64,000 nucleotides of DNA from Lewinellaceae bacterium. Its GTDB lineage: Bacteria > Bacteroidota > Bacteroidia > Chitinophagales > Saprospiraceae. Positions 61,988-64,000 of the stretch are shown piece by piece. The stretch spans positions 1,488,001-1,552,000 of the forward strand of contig JACJYN010000003.1 of the NCBI GenBank assembly GCA_020636095.1, given 5' to 3'. Each line of letters starts with the position of its first letter. The first letter of the stretch is position 1. The position numbers were made by a program, and so were the translations under genes. Under the pieces are notes generated by a model. The model made no database searches. It saw nothing but the letters and a program-made list of their open reading frames with translations, and was not told the origin of the DNA.

Positions 61988-64000
61988 ATGCCCGAGGCGC
62001 CACCCAGCCGACACCAATACAACGAGTCCTTCCTCCAGGCGCTCGCCCAGCTCAACCCGCAGCAGCGCGAAGCCGTAGAGCACATCGAAGGGCCGGTGCT
62101 GGCCCTGGCCGGCCCCGGCACCGGTAAAACCCACATCCTCTCCGCCCGCATCGGCCGCATCCTGATGGAAACGGACGCCCAGGCGCAAAATATCCTTTGC
62201 CTTACCTTCACCGACGCGGGCGTCAACGCCATGCGGCACCGCCTGCTCGAATTCATCGGCCCGGAGGCTCACCGGGTTCACATCTACACCTTCCATTCTT
62301 TTTGCAACAGCATAATCCAGGATAACCTGGAGCTCTTCGGCCGGCAGGATATGGAGCCGGCCAGCGAGTTGGAGCAGGTGGAACTTATCCGCGGCCTGCT
62401 GGACGAGCTCGACGTTCACCACCCCCTGCGGCGTGGGCGCCCCGACCCCTACTTCTACGAAGGCCATTTGCGCAGCCTCTTCCAGCGGATGAAAGCCGAG
62501 GACTGGACGGTGGCCCTGATCAATGAAAAGATCGAGGCCTACCTGGAAAGCCTGCCGCATCGGGAGGAATTTATTTATAAAATCAACCGGGGAAAAATCC
62601 GCAAGGGCAGCCCGAAGCAATCGAAGATCGAAGAAGCCCAAAACCGAATGGAACTGCTGCGTGCCGCCGCCGCGCTTTTCCCCCGTTACCAACAAGCCAT
62701 GTACCAGGCGCGCCGCTACGACTACGACGATATGATCCTGTGGGTCCTGCGAGCCTTCGAGGAGCAGGAGAACCTGCTGCGCGCTTATCAGGAACAATAC
62801 CTCTACTTTCTGGTCGATGAATACCAGGATACCAACAGCGCTCAGAACGAGATCATCCACCAGTTGATCGCCTTCTGGGAACAGCCCAATATCTTTATTG
62901 TGGGCGATGACGACCAGTCGATTTACGAGTTTCAGGGCGCCCGCCTGAAGAACCTGACCGATTTTTACCATCAGTTTCAGCCGGACATCAAGTTGGTCCT
63001 GCTTCAGCACAACTACCGCTCTTCCCAGCACATTCTGGACGCCTCCCGCGAGGTCATCCGCCACAACGAGCTACGCATCGTTAATAAACTTCAGAATCTG
63101 GGTATCGAAAAACTGCTGATCGCTAAAAATGGGGATTTTGCCAGCACGCCCCTTCGCCCACAGGTGGTGGCCTATCCCAACCGCCTGCACGAGGAGGCGG
63201 ATATTGTTCAGCAAATAAGTAGTTTGTACGAAGAAGGAGTCCCGCTTCGGGAAGTGGCGGTCATCTACGCCAAGCACCGGCAGGCGGAACAGCTGGTGGA
63301 GTTGCTGGAAAAGTCGGGTATTCCCTACAATACCCGCCGCAAGATCAATACGCTGGACCTGCCGTTGATCCGCAACCTTCGGCAGATGCTGGAGTACTTC
63401 GCGGCGGAATTCCAGCATCCTAACAGCGGAGAATACCTGCTCTTTCAAATCCTCCATTTTACCTTTTTCGAGTTGCACCCCGACGACCTTGCCCGCCTGA
63501 GCCTCCACCAGGCCCGCTTCGATTGGAGCCAGCGCCCGCCCTGGCGGGATCTGCTGGCTGATGAACCCACCCTGGAAAAGCTAAACCTGAAAGACAAGGC
63601 CGCCCTCCACCGCTTTACCGATTTTCACAACCACATACTGCGAGAGTACAGCAGCCTGAGCGCCCCGGCCTTTGTGGAACGCCTCGTCAACCGCAGCGGC
63701 CTGCTCAAGTACGTGCTGGGGCACGAACGGAGAACCCTGCTCCTTCAGGCCCTGAAGGCCTTCGTAGATTTCGTCAAGGCCGAGGCGGCCCGCAGCCCCC
63801 GCCTCACCGTAGGCCGCCTGCTCGACCTGTTCCGCAATATGGACGCCAACCGCATCGCTCTGGAGGCCAGTAGTTCCCTGCAGGTGGAATCGGGAGTCAA
63901 CCTGCTCACCGCTCACAGCGCCAAGGGGCTGGAGTTCCGCTATGTTTACCTGATCGACTGCGGGCAGCACTGGGAGCCGCGCACCCGCGCCAGCGCTTTC
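61988..64000 (+). CDS. UvrD/Rep-family ATP-dependent DNA helicase (5' part)
   Basis: The frame is open from ATG at 61988 to the window end (671 codons, no stop), so the gene continues beyond. It has the superfamily 1A motifs: Q-motif LNPQQREAV; Walker A AGPGTGKT at about 41-48; motif Ia LTFTDAGVNAMRHR; Walker B VDEYQDTNSAQ at about 276; motif III VGDDDQSIYEFQGA; motif IV QHNYRSSQHIL; and motif V TAHSAKGLEFRYVYL near the end. The usual order is kept, but the LTFTNKAA-type motif is altered to LTFTDAGV. UvrD-type helicases unwind DNA 3'-5' in repair; larger relatives fuse a nuclease, which cannot be judged here. The 5' end almost abuts the T9SS remnant on the other strand. Confidence 0.92.
   Translation, partial: MPEAPPSRHQYNESFLQALAQLNPQQREAVEHIEGPVLALAGPGTGKTHILSARIGRILMETDAQAQNILCLTFTDAGVNAMRHRLLEFIGPEAHRVHIYTFHSFCNSIIQDNLELFGRQDMEPASELEQVELIRGLLDELDVHHPLRRGRPDPYFYEGHLRSLFQRMKAEDWTVALINEKIEAYLESLPHREEFIYKINRGKIRKGSPKQSKIEEAQNRMELLRAAAALFPRYQQAMYQARRYDYDDMILWVLRAFEEQENLLRAYQEQYLYFLVDEYQDTNSAQNEIIHQLIAFWEQPNIFIVGDDDQSIYEFQGARLKNLTDFYHQFQPDIKLVLLQHNYRSSQHILDASREVIRHNELRIVNKLQNLGIEKLLIAKNGDFASTPLRPQVVAYPNRLHEEADIVQQISSLYEEGVPLREVAVIYAKHRQAEQLVELLEKSGIPYNTRRKINTLDLPLIRNLRQMLEYFAAEFQHPNSGEYLLFQILHFTFFELHPDDLARLSLHQARFDWSQRPPWRDLLADEPTLEKLNLKDKAALHRFTDFHNHILREYSSLSAPAFVERLVNRSGLLKYVLGHERRTLLLQALKAFVDFVKAEAARSPRLTVGRLLDLFRNMDANRIALEASSSLQVESGVNLLTAHSAKGLEFRYVYLIDCGQHWEPRTRASAF

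Overview
The window looks like chromosomal DNA of a Bacteroidota bacterium, most likely of the Saprospiraceae/Lewinella type. The support is a full-length SprA (the type IX secretion, T9SS, outer-membrane translocon), a PorV/PorQ-like barrel, proteins ending in T9SS sorting domains, a MurF-alanine racemase fusion, a CarB without the allosteric domain, and Bacteroidota-type promoters (TTG/TTTG, about 20 bases, TAnnTTTG). By eye the DNA is GC-rich for this phylum. No tRNA, rRNA, CRISPR array, integrase or intact transposase was seen.

Layout. 1-8.9 kb: a gene tail, a seven-haem cytochrome lipoprotein with TPRs, an NADPH:quinone-type oxidoreductase, an acidic protein with a probable CcbP-like calcium-binding end, carB, and a small lipoprotein. 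9.4-18.5 kb: a three-gene unit of TonB-dependent receptor, a 1393-residue secreted protein and a PorV-like barrel, closed by a large terminator. 18.6-26.9 kb: greA (promoter plus strong leader hairpin), a HIT protein, ruvC, a flippase-like membrane protein overlapping a DUF3108 gene, a DUF4230 gene, a palindrome cluster, a carboxypeptidase-regulatory-like/DUF5686-type protein, and purD. 27.2-38.2 kb: murF-alr, a truncated T9SS cargo remnant, three SurA/PpiC-type chaperone genes in a row, and two tandem POT peptide transporters. 38.4-46.9 kb: a MITE-like element, ruvA and sprA. 47-64 kb: an alkaline-phosphatase-fold protein lacking four zinc ligands, dprA, an SH3b protein, a glucosaminidase-fold protein lacking its catalytic Glu, a HEXXH lipoprotein coupled to an S9 peptidase, a short AraC regulator, a T9SS-exported GH13 amylase, an RRM protein with an Arg/Gly-rich tail, a CHU_C-domain cargo, a frameshifted T9SS remnant, and the first 671 codons of a UvrD-type helicase.

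How the genes relate. The dominant theme is envelope export: the SurA/PpiC trio should chaperone outer-membrane barrels, SprA and a PorV-like protein belong to T9SS, and at least two intact genes plus two broken ones encode T9SS cargo. The most interesting candidate system is the receptor/giant/PorV-like operon at 9.4-18.5 kb, a possible dedicated surface complex. Two neighbouring envelope proteins (47.1 and 50.5 kb) have lost catalytic residues in otherwise conserved folds. Several non-coding palindromic elements (3.3, 23.0, 25.3, 27.0, 38.4 kb) suggest active small repeat families.
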